Assembly (NCBI RefSeq): GCF_900129865.1
Contig: NZ_FQXD01000006.1
Location: 62,001-126,000 of the forward strand
Length of the DNA stretch: 64,000 bases
Reading direction: 5' to 3'
DNA from: Virgibacillus chiguensis
Lineage (GTDB): Bacteria > Bacillota > Bacilli > Bacillales > Amphibacillaceae
Under the pieces are notes generated by a model. The model was not told the DNA's origin. It ran no database searches and was given only the letters and a program-made list of their open reading frames with translations. The translations under genes were made by a program, and so were the position numbers. Positions 8,690-16,597 of this stretch are shown piece after piece. The stretch's first letter is position 1. Every line of letters starts with the position of its first letter.

Positions 8690-9723
8690 TCCATCTCTCC
8701 TCCTTCTTTAAAATAAGGAACTTTTACTTCTAGGCGCGTGCCTTGCTTAGGAAAACTGATTATTTTATAGCTGCCACCTATTTCATAAGCTCTTTCTCGC
8801 ATATTTTGTAAACCATATGATCCAGTTTTTAATTTTTCCATATCAAACCCAACCCCATCATCCGTTGCTCGCAAAATAATATTTCCATCTCTTTCTACTA
8901 ACATGACATGTAAAGAATTAGCTTTTGCATGGCGTAATGTATTTGATAAAGCTTCTTGGATAATCCGAAACAATTGATCCTCTACACCTTTATCAACGGT
9001 AAAATCCTCAATATTCCAATCAATTTGCATTGGCACTTTTTGTGTGAGTTCAATTAACAACTCCTTCGTCCCTTCTTGTAAAGATTTCCCTTTCAAAGCT
9101 ACAGGACGTAAATGTAAAAGAAGTGCTCGCATTTCTAACTGCGATTGTTGAATCATATTCTCTACCATTCGAAGTTGTTTTTTCATTGTTTCATCCTGAG
9201 GTGGATTTGTTTCTGTAATTGTCGACATCATCATTGAAGCCGCAAATAATTGCTGACTGACGGAGTCATGTAATTCGCGAGCTAATCTATTTCTCTCTTG
9301 AACAACAATTTCCTGTAAGCTTTGTTCTCGTTCTACGGCTCGTTCCGTTGCTAAGCGTTGAGCATGCTCCGTTTGCATCCTAAATTTATGTTGAATTTGC
9401 TCAAGATGATGCTGCATTTGTTCCAAGCCTTTTGGTATTTCCAAATCAAAACTTAGTTTTTGTCCTTTAACAATTTCTTCCATTCTCTTTTCCACAAAGT
9501 GAACACGTTGTCTCCAATAGATACCTGCAACTATCCCAGTTATAATACCAACAGTGACAGGAATAACAAATAAAATAAATAAGAAGGAGATATCTTCTAT
9601 TTTTTTATTAACTATCGTACTCCAATCATCTACGAACGCAAAAAGTGTTACTCCTGTTACTAATATTGTTAAAATAATACTATATAAAACTGCAGTAGAG
9701 ATATGCCGTAATAACAGGTTCAT
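8686..9723 (-). CDS. liaS: Sensor histidine kinase LiaS
   Basis: A 345-aa kinase with two N-terminal membrane segments (about 10-30 and 45-70) and a very short external loop, typical of intramembrane-sensing kinases. HisKA_3 H-box is RLARELHDSVSQQLF, followed by an HATPase domain with DDGVGFDM. It phosphorylates LiaR and is held inactive by LiaF. Its start overlaps the liaF stop by 4 bases. Confidence 0.95.
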   Translation of the reverse strand: MNLLLRHISTAVLYSIILTILVTGVTLFAFVDDWSTIVNKKIEDISFLFILFVIPVTVGIITGIVAGIYWRQRVHFVEKRMEEIVKGQKLSFDLEIPKGLEQMQHHLEQIQHKFRMQTEHAQRLATERAVEREQSLQEIVVQERNRLARELHDSVSQQLFAASMMMSTITETNPPQDETMKKQLRMVENMIQQSQLEMRALLLHLRPVALKGKSLQEGTKELLIELTQKVPMQIDWNIEDFTVDKGVEDQLFRIIQEALSNTLRHAKANSLHVMLVERDGNIILRATDDGVGFDMEKLKTGSYGLQNMRERAYEIGGSYKIISFPKQGTRLEVKVPYFKEGGEME

Positions 9724-10454
9724 ATTCGTTTCACCTCGACATCTCCAGAGAATATAGCTATAATTATTTTTACACGAGGGAACGACGTATCATAATTTTT
9801 CGTTTGATATAATAACGTTTGGTTCATCATACGATCATGGTAATTTCCAAAAATGTGCGCACGTCCAATAACCGAGCTATGATGAATACTAACTTCTACG
9901 TCATATGGCACATGAATCTCGATATTTCCTACAAGATGGCGAATAGAGATGACTGCCGTATCATTTGGTAACACAGTATTACTTAAATCTATAACTCGAT
10001 CACCGAATGCTCCATGAATGTTAACATCTCTCCATTGATAAGCAACATCATCCGTTCTTTGGTCATCAAAAAAGCGGTGATCAAAAAACGGGTGTTTACG
10101 AACAAGGTCTTCTTGTTCCACCTGCGCCGTTTCCGTATTTAAATAAGGTTTTACCCATTTCGCTACCTTTTTTGATTTCGAATATTGAATAACAAATATG
10201 GCTATTGTAGCAATAACAAAAAATCGAATCGCAAGCATATTTAAAATGGAAAAAATAATTCCTATTAAACCTGCCCAAAAAAATAATTTCCCCCAAAAAC
10301 GTTTTAGATTTTTTCTTCCCACATAAATAAGCAAGGCAAAAAAAAGCGCAGGAATAATCATGCCGCCTTCAAAAAAAGTAATCTCTAATACAAAGAGAAT
10401 GACACCAACAATCAGTATCCAATTCAATGTATCGGTTGATAGTCGATGAAACAT
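9720..10454 (-). CDS. liaF: LiaF-like negative regulator of LiaRS
   Basis: A 244-aa protein with about four N-terminal membrane segments (residues 10-90) and a soluble C-terminal domain (about 135-244; HLVGNIEIHVPYDVEVSI) of the cell-wall-active-antibiotic response family. In Bacillus and Staphylococcus LiaF/VraT keeps the kinase off without stress. Start ATG preceded by GTAGGAGGGGTGCAGC. First gene of the overlapping liaFSR group, set apart from liaIH by a terminator. Confidence 0.92.
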   Translation of the reverse strand: MFHRLSTDTLNWILIVGVILFVLEITFFEGGMIIPALFFALLIYVGRKNLKRFWGKLFFWAGLIGIIFSILNMLAIRFFVIATIAIFVIQYSKSKKVAKWVKPYLNTETAQVEQEDLVRKHPFFDHRFFDDQRTDDVAYQWRDVNIHGAFGDRVIDLSNTVLPNDTAVISIRHLVGNIEIHVPYDVEVSIHHSSVIGRAHIFGNYHDRMMNQTLLYQTKNYDTSFPRVKIIIAIFSGDVEVKRI

Positions 10455-10644
10455 GCTGCACCCCTCCTACATTTGCCAAGCCTTCTAAAAATTTGTTTTC
10501 AAGGAATAAAAGAGAAGTAAGGTTGGCTAACTTCTTCGTTCGCCTCCAAAAAACAATGCTCCTTTACTCTATGCCTTGCCTAGTAACCAAAAGTGTCATC
10601 ATAAAATATACTTTTCGTATACATTTTAGACAAGCTATTCCAGA

Positions 10645-10674
10645 AGAAAAACAGGCGCTCTATCTTGCGCCTGT
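10645..10674 (-). terminator. Terminator between liaH and liaF
   Basis: Minus-strand stem ACAGGCGC/GCGCCTGT with an 8-base loop followed by TTTTTCTTC. It should make liaIH the major transcript and leave liaFSR to read-through or its own promoter, comparable to the transcript pattern of the Bacillus subtilis lia operon. The remainder of the 311-base gap holds no gene; a liaG-like gene is missing. Confidence 0.85.
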
Positions 10675-10765
10675 ATAGTATACCATGTTTTTCTATTACA
10701 AAGAAGAACTGACAGAACGCTAGGCAATACTTAAAACACTGTGAAAACTTCTGCTACATGTCCGA

Positions 10766-11398
10766 TTATACTTCTTCTTTATCATTCATTTCTTTTTCTA
10801 GTTTAGCAATTTTTTGATCAAATGTGCTCCGGTAATAAGCGCTATTTACTTTATATTCTAACCCTTCGATATAACGTTCCATTTCAGCAAATTTAGAAAA
10901 TGGTTTGTCCGCAGTTTCACCAATGACCCGATTTATTTGAGAATTTGCGCGTGCTATATTTTCTCGCCCCATTAACTCCATGCGCCGTAAATGCATATCC
11001 TTTAACTTATGCTTCATACTTTCGTACTTTTGTTCTAATGTATCAAGTTCTGCAACGGCCTCATCCCGAGAAGCTTTCATACGCTCAGCTCTTGCTTGAT
11101 ATTCTTGATGTTCGCGGAATGCAAATTCGTACATTTCTGTTTCTCCGGCTCTTTCAGCAATATTAGCTTGCTTTAACCGTTTATCTGCTAAATCTTGCGC
11201 TAATTGATATTCCTTTAAAAACTCATCTTTTAGCTTGTACTGGCGTTCCAAAAGCTTCCGTACTTTTTCCTTCTCTTGCTCACTTTGCCTCAAGTAATGG
11301 TTTAAAGCTGCAATAGGGTTTTTTTGCTCCTTTTGATCCATCATGTGGTGTAAATCGCTAACGACAGACTCCTTCATTCTTGTGAAAATGTTAGTCAT
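10766..11398 (-). CDS. liaH: PspA/IM30 family phage-shock protein LiaH
   Basis: A 210-aa, almost wholly alpha-helical, charged protein with long coiled coils, starting MTNIFTRMKESVVSDLHHMM as in PspA homologues. LiaH forms large rings that protect damaged membrane and is recruited by LiaI. Good RBS (AAAAAGGAGAG). Follows liaI by 20 bases in the same operon. Confidence 0.93.
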   Translation of the reverse strand: MTNIFTRMKESVVSDLHHMMDQKEQKNPIAALNHYLRQSEQEKEKVRKLLERQYKLKDEFLKEYQLAQDLADKRLKQANIAERAGETEMYEFAFREHQEYQARAERMKASRDEAVAELDTLEQKYESMKHKLKDMHLRRMELMGRENIARANSQINRVIGETADKPFSKFAEMERYIEGLEYKVNSAYYRSTFDQKIAKLEKEMNDKEEV

Positions 11399-11418
11399 TC
11401 ATTATCTCTCCTTTTTGT

Positions 11419-11772
11419 TCACTTATTTAATTCTGCCCATTCACGTTCAAAATTTGTAAATGGGTCGTCTTCTTTTATATGATGTACAACTGGAACATCG
11501 TCTTCTTTCTTCCAACTTTTATAAACCATGTAGAGTGCCGCTATCGCAACAACGCCTATTAACGCAAACATATTTGAAATGGTCATACTCAAAACAATGA
11601 GCCCTACAATAACCCAGCCTACTTTTCCTGCAACTGAATCAGTTTTCATAAACTGCTTAAAAATAACATACAGTAACCAAATACCTAGCGCGAAGAATAC
11701 CATTGGTCCTATGTTAGCAAGTAGGACCATGAAGGCTACTAACCCTGCTAGAAACAAAAGAAATTTTTTCAC
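11419..11772 (-). CDS. liaI: LiaI-like small membrane protein
   Basis: A 117-aa protein with four hydrophobic segments and a charged tail (WKKEDDVPVVHHIKEDDPF). Start taken as GTG at 11772, because GGAAGGAGGAGCTGCA lies directly upstream; a longer reading to 11811 would pass through that site. It sits in the liaI position, first in the operon and just before liaH, where it would anchor LiaH at the membrane. Sequence similarity to B. subtilis LiaI is judged from position and topology only. Confidence 0.75.
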   Translation of the reverse strand: MKKFLLFLAGLVAFMVLLANIGPMVFFALGIWLLYVIFKQFMKTDSVAGKVGWVIVGLIVLSMTISNMFALIGVVAIAALYMVYKSWKKEDDVPVVHHIKEDDPFTNFEREWAELNK

Positions 11773-11853
11773 TGCAGCTCCTCCTTCCTTTAACTTACTT
11801 CTATCATACAAGCTAATACTTTGTTTCGTAATGAACTATAGCCATATTTTCGT

Positions 11854-11874
11854 CTAGTACTTAAGGCGTACTAG
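11854..11874 (-). promoter_or_regulatory. Probable LiaR operator upstream of liaI
   Basis: Perfect inverted repeat CTAGTAC-N7-GTACTAG, about 80 bases upstream of the liaI start. A 7-7-7 layout suits a dimeric NarL-type regulator, and this is the only such repeat in the leader. A GCTATAGT sequence downstream could be the -10. Confidence 0.6.
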
Positions 11875-11933
11875 GAGTCAATGAATGAAGTAAAATGGTT
11901 GGTAACAGATAATGTTCTGGTTTGTTCTCGCCT

Positions 11934-12190
11934 AGGAAATTATAAAATTTTGCAGCTACAGATAAACTTGCCATGTCCGGACCCAGCGCCCAGCAACTAG
12001 GCGACTTCACTCCATTGCCTTACGATAAGTCATCATTGGTTCATACGAAATACGGAGGCTCACTAAAGACAGGCTTGCCGGAAGGCGCCGGCATACTCAT
12101 GTTGCAGGAGCATGATTCCTAATACTTTAGTTGATTGGTTCCAGTCGCTACGTTGCTGAACGGGGCTCAAGCGCCTTTGTTCACTGTCTG
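11934..12190. repeat. Dispersed long repeat, copy 2 (inverted)
   Basis: The reverse complement matches copy 1 in the same block order (ACAAAGGCGC, GCAACGTAGCGACTGGAAC, TATTAGGAATCATG, GAACCAATGATGACTTATC, GAAGTCGCCTAGTTGCTGGG, GGACATGGC, AAGTTTATC, GCAAAATTTTATAATTTCCT). It carries an extra insert of about 50 bases around 12060-12110 that has its own palindrome (TGCCGG...CCGGCA). Confidence 0.8.
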
Positions 12191-12204
12191 TTGCGACACG
12201 ACAC

Positions 12205-12232
12205 AAAAAAGACAGCAAGATTATTGCTGCCT
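12205..12232 (-). terminator. Terminator of dedA
   Basis: Minus-strand stem GGCAGCAA/TTGCTGTC with a short AT loop, followed by TTTTTT. The 5' arm includes the dedA stop codon, so terminator and coding end overlap. Confidence 0.85.
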
Positions 12233-12829
12233 TCTCCGTTTGATATATAAGTAAACGATAATACCGATCCCTACACCGATACAAATATAAATAACTGTAG
12301 AATACAATTCCATAAATGATAATATGTTGGTCCATGATTCACCGAGCTGAACACCGATCAAAATTAATAAAGTGTTCCAAGACAATGTACCAGCAACTGT
12401 TAGGAATAAAAACATGACAAAATTCATGTTTGACATCCCTGCTGGAATGGATATTAAACTTCTAACCAAAGGGACCATTCGACAAATAAATACCGTCCAA
12501 TAGCCGTACTTATCAAACCAAGCATCTGCTCTTTGAATATCTTGTTTTTTTATTCTTAGCATAGAGCCATATCTGTGAATAATTTTTTCTAAGTGTTTAA
12601 CATCAAGCAAAAGACCAATGCCAAATAAAATAACTGCCCCAAGAACTGATCCAACTGTTGCTGCAACAATAACACCTACGACAGATAAATCAGTCGTTGT
12701 TGTTAGAAATCCTCCAAATGGTAAAACAATTTCTGAAGGTATAGGTGGAAATATGTTTTCTAAAGCCATCATAAAAAACACACCAATATAACCTAACTCT
12801 TCCAATACTGAAGTGACCCAATGTTGCAT
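12221..12829 (-). CDS. DedA family membrane protein
   Basis: A 202-aa protein of the DedA/SNARE-associated family: ENIFPPIPSEIVLPFGGF near residue 25 and FICRMVPLVRSLISIPAGMS near 125 are the family motifs. About five membrane segments. Family members are lipid-carrier (undecaprenyl phosphate or aminophospholipid) flippases involved in envelope homeostasis. Good RBS (AGGAGAGATTTAG). Its place next to the lia genes may be chance. Confidence 0.9.
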   Translation of the reverse strand: MQHWVTSVLEELGYIGVFFMMALENIFPPIPSEIVLPFGGFLTTTTDLSVVGVIVAATVGSVLGAVILFGIGLLLDVKHLEKIIHRYGSMLRIKKQDIQRADAWFDKYGYWTVFICRMVPLVRSLISIPAGMSNMNFVMFLFLTVAGTLSWNTLLILIGVQLGESWTNILSFMELYSTVIYICIGVGIGIIVYLYIKRRRQQ

Positions 12830-12976
12830 CTAAATCTCTCCTAGTTTTGCTATTTTACTATCAACCGACAGAATATGAACACAAACTAATTTATCACCGT
12901 ATCAAGATTGCTTCAAATCTGATAGGGTATTTAGATTTTATAATTGTCATGTTGACTTACAAAGAAAGTAGTTTAG

Positions 12977-13922
12977 CTAGGTTAAACAGGTTTGCGCAAT
13001 TAATTGGTAAGAAGTCTTTCTGCTGACATAATCAGGAGTGTTCGTTAAAATCATCATTTCATCTGCTTGTATGCTAGTTGCAATGCTTGGAGTCGCCTAT
13101 GAACTTGGGATGGATCTCCAAAAATATATTCACTTTTTATTTTTTCTAATACCCTTTCTTCCTTTGCAACATCATCTTTTCGAGTCTTCTTATCCCCTGC
13201 TGGTTCTTTGTTTGCCCGATAAGAACTTTTTGCTAGCTCTTTCGCCTCTGAAAATGTTTTCGCGCAAATTACAGAAACAGCAACGATTACTTTTTCATGG
13301 CACCTTTTCTGATACTGATGAACAATTGTTGGACCATCCTTATCTGTCATAAAATGACCAAACACATAGGGTAAACCTTTTTCAACAGCAAGAATAGCAC
13401 TCTTTTCACTTGTACCTAGAATCCAAAGGTTTGGAGAAGAATCAGGTATAGGAGTAGGGGAAACTTTTGCATACATATGATCCTTAGGGAATGTTTGGTG
13501 AAAGAAATGATGTAACTCATCAATATCCGTGCCAATGTTTTTAACTTTTGTTAAATAATCTCCTGATAAAGCAATGATTGCTTCCGCTGAACCACCAGGG
13601 GCTCTACCAATACCTACGTCTATTCTTTGCGGATATAATGTTGCTAGAATATTATATCTTTCACTAATATTAAACGACTGATAGTGTGGTAATAAAACGG
13701 CTCCGGCTCCAATCTTAATATGTTCTGTCCTATTCCCAATTAAACCGAGAAGAATGTCCGGAGCAGGGCAGGCAAATCGTTTCATGTCGTGATGTTCGGC
13801 TACCCAATAACGTGAGAAACCAAGCTTGTCCGCTAATCTGTTCATTCAAGCGTAGCTGTTATAGCCTCTTTTGGTGTAGCCCCATTTAATACAGGCACTT
13901 GATCTAAAATACTAAGATTCAA
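12977..13922 (-). pseudogene. LLM-class flavin-dependent oxidoreductase, two frameshifts
   Basis: The main open frame (13054-13845) encodes most of a luciferase-like monooxygenase (RYWVAEHHD, GAVLLPHY, ERYNILATLYPQRIDVGIGR). Both ends continue in other frames. Upstream, TTG at 13922 begins NLSILDQVPVLNGATPKEA, the usual start of this family, and meets a stop at 13845 after losing some residues. Downstream, a one-base shift near 13068 restores ADEMMILTNTPDYVSRKTSY, the usual C-terminus, to a stop at 12977. The gene is therefore decayed or contains errors at two places. Confidence 0.8.
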
Positions 13923-13931
13923 CCATCTACA

Positions 13932-14510
13932 TTATGTATCCATTTTATTAGCAATGCGATCAACCATCTTTTCTGCTGCTCGTCGATAATAATTACTCAT
14001 ATTAGCAAGAGAAGTAACTAATAGAAGCTCCTGTAAATAATCAGCATTCTGACTAGGTAAAGATTTACTATGCTCTTCCACATCATGCATTAATTGTTCG
14101 GTTTCTAATTTCATTTGTTGCATACTATCTTCAGCAAGCTGTACATAACTTTCATATAAATTTGCTAAGGCAAAATTTTCTTCTGTAATCATTTTGTTCA
14201 GTTGATGCAATGTTGTTTTGACGTCATTAATAGATAGAGCACCTTTTAGCTGGTAAATCATCGCAATTAGCATTAAATGATTCTTAGAGTATTTCTTATT
14301 TTCAATCGGATAGAACAGTTTCCCTTTCGCATAGTTATTAATCATCGTTTTCGTTAAAACTTTTTCTTGTTCATCTCGCTTTAACACGTCAAACTTATTT
14401 TCAAATAATTGAATAACTTGATCCATATATAAATCTAAATCTGGAATATCATCCAATGATAATTGGCTATTTAATTGAATTTGTTTAAAGAAATCATGCA
14501 CATTTTCCAT
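13932..14510 (-). CDS. DUF1836 domain protein
   Basis: A 192-aa protein. The N-terminal half matches the DUF1836 pattern (IPDLDLYMDQVIQLFE, then LTKTMINNYAKGKL, then KKYSKNHLMLIAMIYQLK, then ALSINDVKTTL), a MerR-like winged-helix region; the C-terminal half is helical. Function unknown; a DNA-binding regulator is likely from the fold. Weak A-rich leader; start ATG near ACCAAAAGAGGG. It ends 10 bases before the LLM pseudogene start. Confidence 0.75.
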   Translation of the reverse strand: MENVHDFFKQIQLNSQLSLDDIPDLDLYMDQVIQLFENKFDVLKRDEQEKVLTKTMINNYAKGKLFYPIENKKYSKNHLMLIAMIYQLKGALSINDVKTTLHQLNKMITEENFALANLYESYVQLAEDSMQQMKLETEQLMHDVEEHSKSLPSQNADYLQELLLVTSLANMSNYYRRAAEKMVDRIANKMDT

Positions 14511-14668
14511 TCAATACCCTCTTTTGTACCTTCAATGTAAATTGATTTATTATCAACTTATTATACGAAATTAAAAATAAGAAGTAAACCTTGACTACAT
14601 CTTAAAATACATATATTATGGTTATATAGTTTTTGAAACTACATACCAAGATAAAGGTGTTGATTAAA

Positions 14669-15316
14669 ATGGGTGTATATATTCGAGAACCGATTAATGG
14701 ACTAACTCATTTATTCGGTGCAATATTGTCGTTTATCGGTCTTTTGGCATTAATTTTTAAAGCAAATGAAACAATTGGTTCCCCACTTGCCATTACAGCA
14801 GTTGTAATTTTCGGTTTAAGTATGACATTGTTATATTCCGCATCAGCAACATACCATATGGTTATTGCAAAAAAACAGGTCATTGCTTTTCTTAGACGTA
14901 TAGACCATTCCATGATTTATATATTAATAGCTGGAACGTATACACCATTATGCCTCATCAGTTTAAAAGGTACGTTAGGGTGGACACTTTTTATTATTAT
15001 TACAACCTTAGCAGTGTTAGGTGTAGTATTTAAATTAGTATGGTTCCATTGCCCAAGGTGGCTATCTACTTTACTCTATATAGGAATGGGCTGGATTGTA
15101 GTATTTTTCAGTTCAAATTTAGCGCCTATCATAAATAAAGGTGGAATGGTATTTCTAGTCTTGGGAGGAGTCATCTATACCGTTGGTGGTATCATTTACG
15201 CATTAAAGCCAAAAACACTAAATTTTAAGCATATGGGCTTTCATGAAATTTTCCACCTGTTTATTCTAGCAGGTAGTTTATTCCATTTCATTACTGTATA
15301 TGTTTATGTCTTATAA
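14669..15316 (+). CDS. Hemolysin III / PAQR family membrane protein
   Basis: A 215-aa protein with seven hydrophobic segments and the PAQR signature: REPINGLTHLFGAI at the N-terminus, SATYHM, RRIDHSMIY and GFHEIFHLFI. Start ATG at 14669 is chosen from AAAGGTG 9 bases upstream; a 12-codon longer frame exists but lacks an RBS. Bacillus YqfA belongs here. Conserved His and Asp residues suggest a zinc-dependent membrane hydrolase; haemolytic activity is not implied. Confidence 0.9.
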   Translation: MGVYIREPINGLTHLFGAILSFIGLLALIFKANETIGSPLAITAVVIFGLSMTLLYSASATYHMVIAKKQVIAFLRRIDHSMIYILIAGTYTPLCLISLKGTLGWTLFIIITTLAVLGVVFKLVWFHCPRWLSTLLYIGMGWIVVFFSSNLAPIINKGGMVFLVLGGVIYTVGGIIYALKPKTLNFKHMGFHEIFHLFILAGSLFHFITVYVYVL

Positions 15317-15437
15317 AACGTAGCTTCAACCAGTTTGGAGATTTTATATCCTATGCTATTAGAAAACTGGACTTATCACCAAATAATATGATCGTTTTTC
15401 TTTAAAAACCAAAAAACCTTATACTTTCCTATAGCGC

Positions 15438-15480
15438 GAAAAAGTACGCCGCTGACCAAGATCAGCAACGTACTTTTTTA
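15438..15480. terminator. Bidirectional terminator of the CBS gene
   Basis: Stem AGTACG(T/C)(T/C)GCTGA with matching TCAGC...CGTACT, 6-base loop, and T-runs on both strands. Stops the CBS gene and possibly the hemolysin III transcript. Confidence 0.85.
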
Positions 15481-15915
15481 TTGCTGTGGACTTGAAGGAT
15501 TCGAAATACTGGACAAAGCTTCTCCTGCCTCATTCTGTAGCTGATGATCTACAGCTAAATCCCCTAAAGCAACCATGCCAATAATTTTGCCATTTTCCAC
15601 AACGGGTAAACGTCTAATTTGTTGTTGTGCCATTAGCTCAGCTGCTTCATGAATATCCATTTCAGGAGTACCATGAACAATTTTTTGTGCTGTCATCACT
15701 TGAGAAACTGGGGTTTGTGCTGCTTCCCCTTGCGCCGTAGACCGTAATGTAATATCGCGATCTGTCAACATACCTACCAAATTCCCTTGTGCATCTACAA
15801 CAGGTATGGCGCCAATATTATGCTCACTCATTAATGCTGCAGCTTCTTGAATAGTTTGTGAATCGTTTACTGTATACACATTTTGTGTCATATAGCTACG
15901 AATTTGCTGATTCAT
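15478..15915 (-). CDS. Two-CBS-domain protein (YhcV-like)
   Basis: A 145-aa protein made of two CBS motifs (about 8-60 and 72-125): AAALMSEHNIGAIPVVD then GMLTDRDI, and AAELMAQQQIRRLPVVE then GMVALGDLA. CBS pairs bind adenine nucleotides and usually sense energy state; no catalytic domain is attached. RBS AAGGGAGGTT directly before ATG. Function in the cell unknown. Confidence 0.9.
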   Translation of the reverse strand: MNQQIRSYMTQNVYTVNDSQTIQEAAALMSEHNIGAIPVVDAQGNLVGMLTDRDITLRSTAQGEAAQTPVSQVMTAQKIVHGTPEMDIHEAAELMAQQQIRRLPVVENGKIIGMVALGDLAVDHQLQNEAGEALSSISNPSSPQQ

Positions 15916-15978
15916 AAAATAACCTCCCTTTATGCTTAGGATGGCTAAAATGTTTTTGCTTATTCGGCTTATTTTTTT

Positions 15979-16038
15979 AGAAAAACTTGGCTTGTCACCA
16001 AGTCTTATGGCGGAAACTGTAGTTTTTCTTATACTTTT
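15979..16038 (+). repeat. Short bistable hairpin repeat
   Basis: ACTTGGCTTGTCACCAAGT forms one hairpin; the inner CACCA can instead pair with the following TGGCG. An A-run precedes it and TTTTTCTTATACTTT follows, as in other copies. Confidence 0.7.
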
Positions 16039-16053
16039 TTACTTTCTTTTAGT

Positions 16054-16087
16054 AAAAAACCCCTCCGTCTATTTTTAAAGAGGGAGA
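16054..16087 (-). terminator. Terminator of yppG
   Basis: Minus-strand CCCTC/GAGGG stem with a 14-base AT loop followed by GTTTTTTA. Lies just past the yppG stop. Confidence 0.65.
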
Positions 16088-16102
16088 GATTATTTATAAG
16101 AA

Positions 16103-16348
16103 CTACTTTTTAAAAAAAGAAGATAGGAGTGGGCTTACTTGGCCATATAATTTGTTTACCTGTGACGCTACTTCTGTCACTTTGTTAAAATCAACTTGCC
16201 CTTCCTGATTACGAAAGTTAGTTAATAGTTTCATCACACCAGAAGAAGTTTGGTCCTGTTTGCGTGGTTGAGTAGGCCTTCCAATCCAATTAGGTGCATG
16301 TCTAGGTCGATCTTGTAGTAGCTGTTTTCTTCGCCTTTCAGGAAACAA
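16103..16348 (-). CDS. yppG: YppG family protein
   Basis: An 81-aa basic protein ending VNKLYGQVSPLLSSFFKK, the conserved C-terminal block of the Bacillus YppG family, with DFNKVTEVASQ before it and a Pro/Arg-rich N-terminus. Start is taken as TTG at 16348 from AAAGAGGTG 6 bases upstream. A frame open to 16597 runs backwards through an inverted hairpin repeat and is not believed coding. Function unknown; spore-associated in Bacillus by general reputation. Confidence 0.75.
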   Translation of the reverse strand: MFPERRRKQLLQDRPRHAPNWIGRPTQPRKQDQTSSGVMKLLTNFRNQEGQVDFNKVTEVASQVNKLYGQVSPLLSSFFKK

Positions 16349-16430
16349 TGTCATCACCTCTTTCAAGGATGTTTCTATATAGTCTATGTGTGGCTTAATA
16401 TGAATGAGAATGGACATTTGTATTATTTTT

Positions 16431-16524
16431 ACACTATAGGAAAGCATAAGATTTTTTGGTTTTAGTAAAAGAAAAACGAAGACTTTCGCCATAAGACTTG
16501 GCAACAAACTAAGTTTTTCTAAGG
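16431..16524 (-). repeat. Short bistable hairpin repeat (inverted), with its AT tail
   Basis: On the minus strand: AGAAAAACTTAGTTTG, TTGCCAAGTCTTATGGCGAA, an AT stretch, then CTTATGCTTTCCTATAGTG. GCCA and TGGC can pair across AAGTCTTA. This copy shows that hairpin and the CTATAGTG tail belong to one unit. Confidence 0.7.
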
Positions 16525-16597
16525 AAAAAGTCAAGCTAAAAACTTCGAAGTATGAAAGAAACTTTTTTATTTGTGCATTGCTGTTGTAGGAATACAT

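Noticed and set aside
16349-16597. N-terminal extension of the YppG frame
   Set aside because: The extra 83 codons read backwards through a hairpin repeat; the RBS and family homology both place the start at 16348.
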